A stretch of DNA of 64,000 nt from Hypsibius dujardini (lineage: Eukaryota; Tardigrada; Eutardigrada; Parachela; Hypsibiidae): NCBI GenBank assembly GCA_001579985.1, contig LRSR01001232.1, forward strand, positions 43,528-107,527. The letters are read 5' to 3'. Each line of letters begins with the position of its first letter. The stretch's first letter is position 1. A program made the position numbers and the translations under genes. Below, piece by piece: positions 63,896 through 64,000 of this stretch. The notes under the pieces are model-generated. The model searched no databases, was not told the DNA's origin, and was given only the letters and a program-made list of their open reading frames with translations.

Positions 63896-64000
63896 GAATT
63901 AATGGTAGTTAACGCATTAAGCGTTAATGCACGTTTACGCGTAGTGACGCACGCAAACTTCATAGCTTTGTTGCTTGACCCTGGCAACATGGCAACACTG

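Noticed and set aside
63900-63960. Inverted repeat around GCATTAAGCGTTAATGC near the window end
   Set aside because: Arms are only seven bases long; too short to support a mobile element or a functional site.

Overview
This is a piece of animal nuclear genome, most likely from an arthropod and probably a small crustacean. The genes are intron-rich, with introns mostly of about 60-90 bases and GT-AG borders. The gene set is typically metazoan: a monoamine-type SLC6 carrier, a peptide-amidating lyase, a CREB3-type ER-anchored bZIP, a Pez-type FERM phosphatase, Rap1, animal type I fatty acid synthase, a CLIP-type trypsin, NDRG, a Shaw potassium channel and an Ikaros-like zinc-finger protein. A water-flea-like branchiopod is my best guess from the compact introns and the arthropod-type Shaw and CLIP proteins. 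The species itself cannot be read from the sequence. All gene models were built by eye from splice sites and family similarity, so outer limits are firmer than some internal exon edges.

Layout. From 0.6 to 9.1 kb there are three minus-strand genes: SLC6 transporter, PAL, CREB3-like bZIP. A short divergent promoter leads into Pez (9.5-13.3 kb, plus). Rap1 (14.4-15.9 kb, minus) is followed by a graveyard of a non-LTR retrotransposon and a hAT transposase remnant (16.5-18.8 kb). A very large fatty-acid-synthase-like gene fills 20.5-30.3 kb on the plus strand, with a palindromic MITE-like insertion in one intron. From 31 to 35 kb are two minus-strand genes, a small membrane protein and a CLIP-type serine protease. 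NDRG (37.3-40.3 kb) and Shaw (41.9-43.9 kb) are on plus; the zinc-finger gene (44.4-46.9 kb) is on minus. About 6.9 kb with no supported gene follows, and then a giant secreted or membrane protein of repeated modules with one C-terminal membrane span runs to 63.6 kb.

The most unusual gene is the fatty-acid-synthase-like one. Its ketosynthase, malonyl/acetyl transferase, acyl carrier and thioesterase centres look intact. Its dehydratase has lost the catalytic His, its enoyl reductase has lost both the substrate half and the glycine-rich NADPH loop, and its ketoreductase has lost the glycine-rich loop and the Ser-Tyr centre. It reads as a non-reducing, polyketide-like derivative of animal FASN. 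Other genes with altered key residues are the SLC6 carrier (Na1-site Asn to Ala), the Pez phosphatase (HC to VC and WPD to WTD) and PAL (Asp after the third zinc His replaced by Gly). The repeat ectodomain protein at the right end is unlike any family I can name. I see no operon-like or co-functional gene cluster: neighbours appear to be independent genes.
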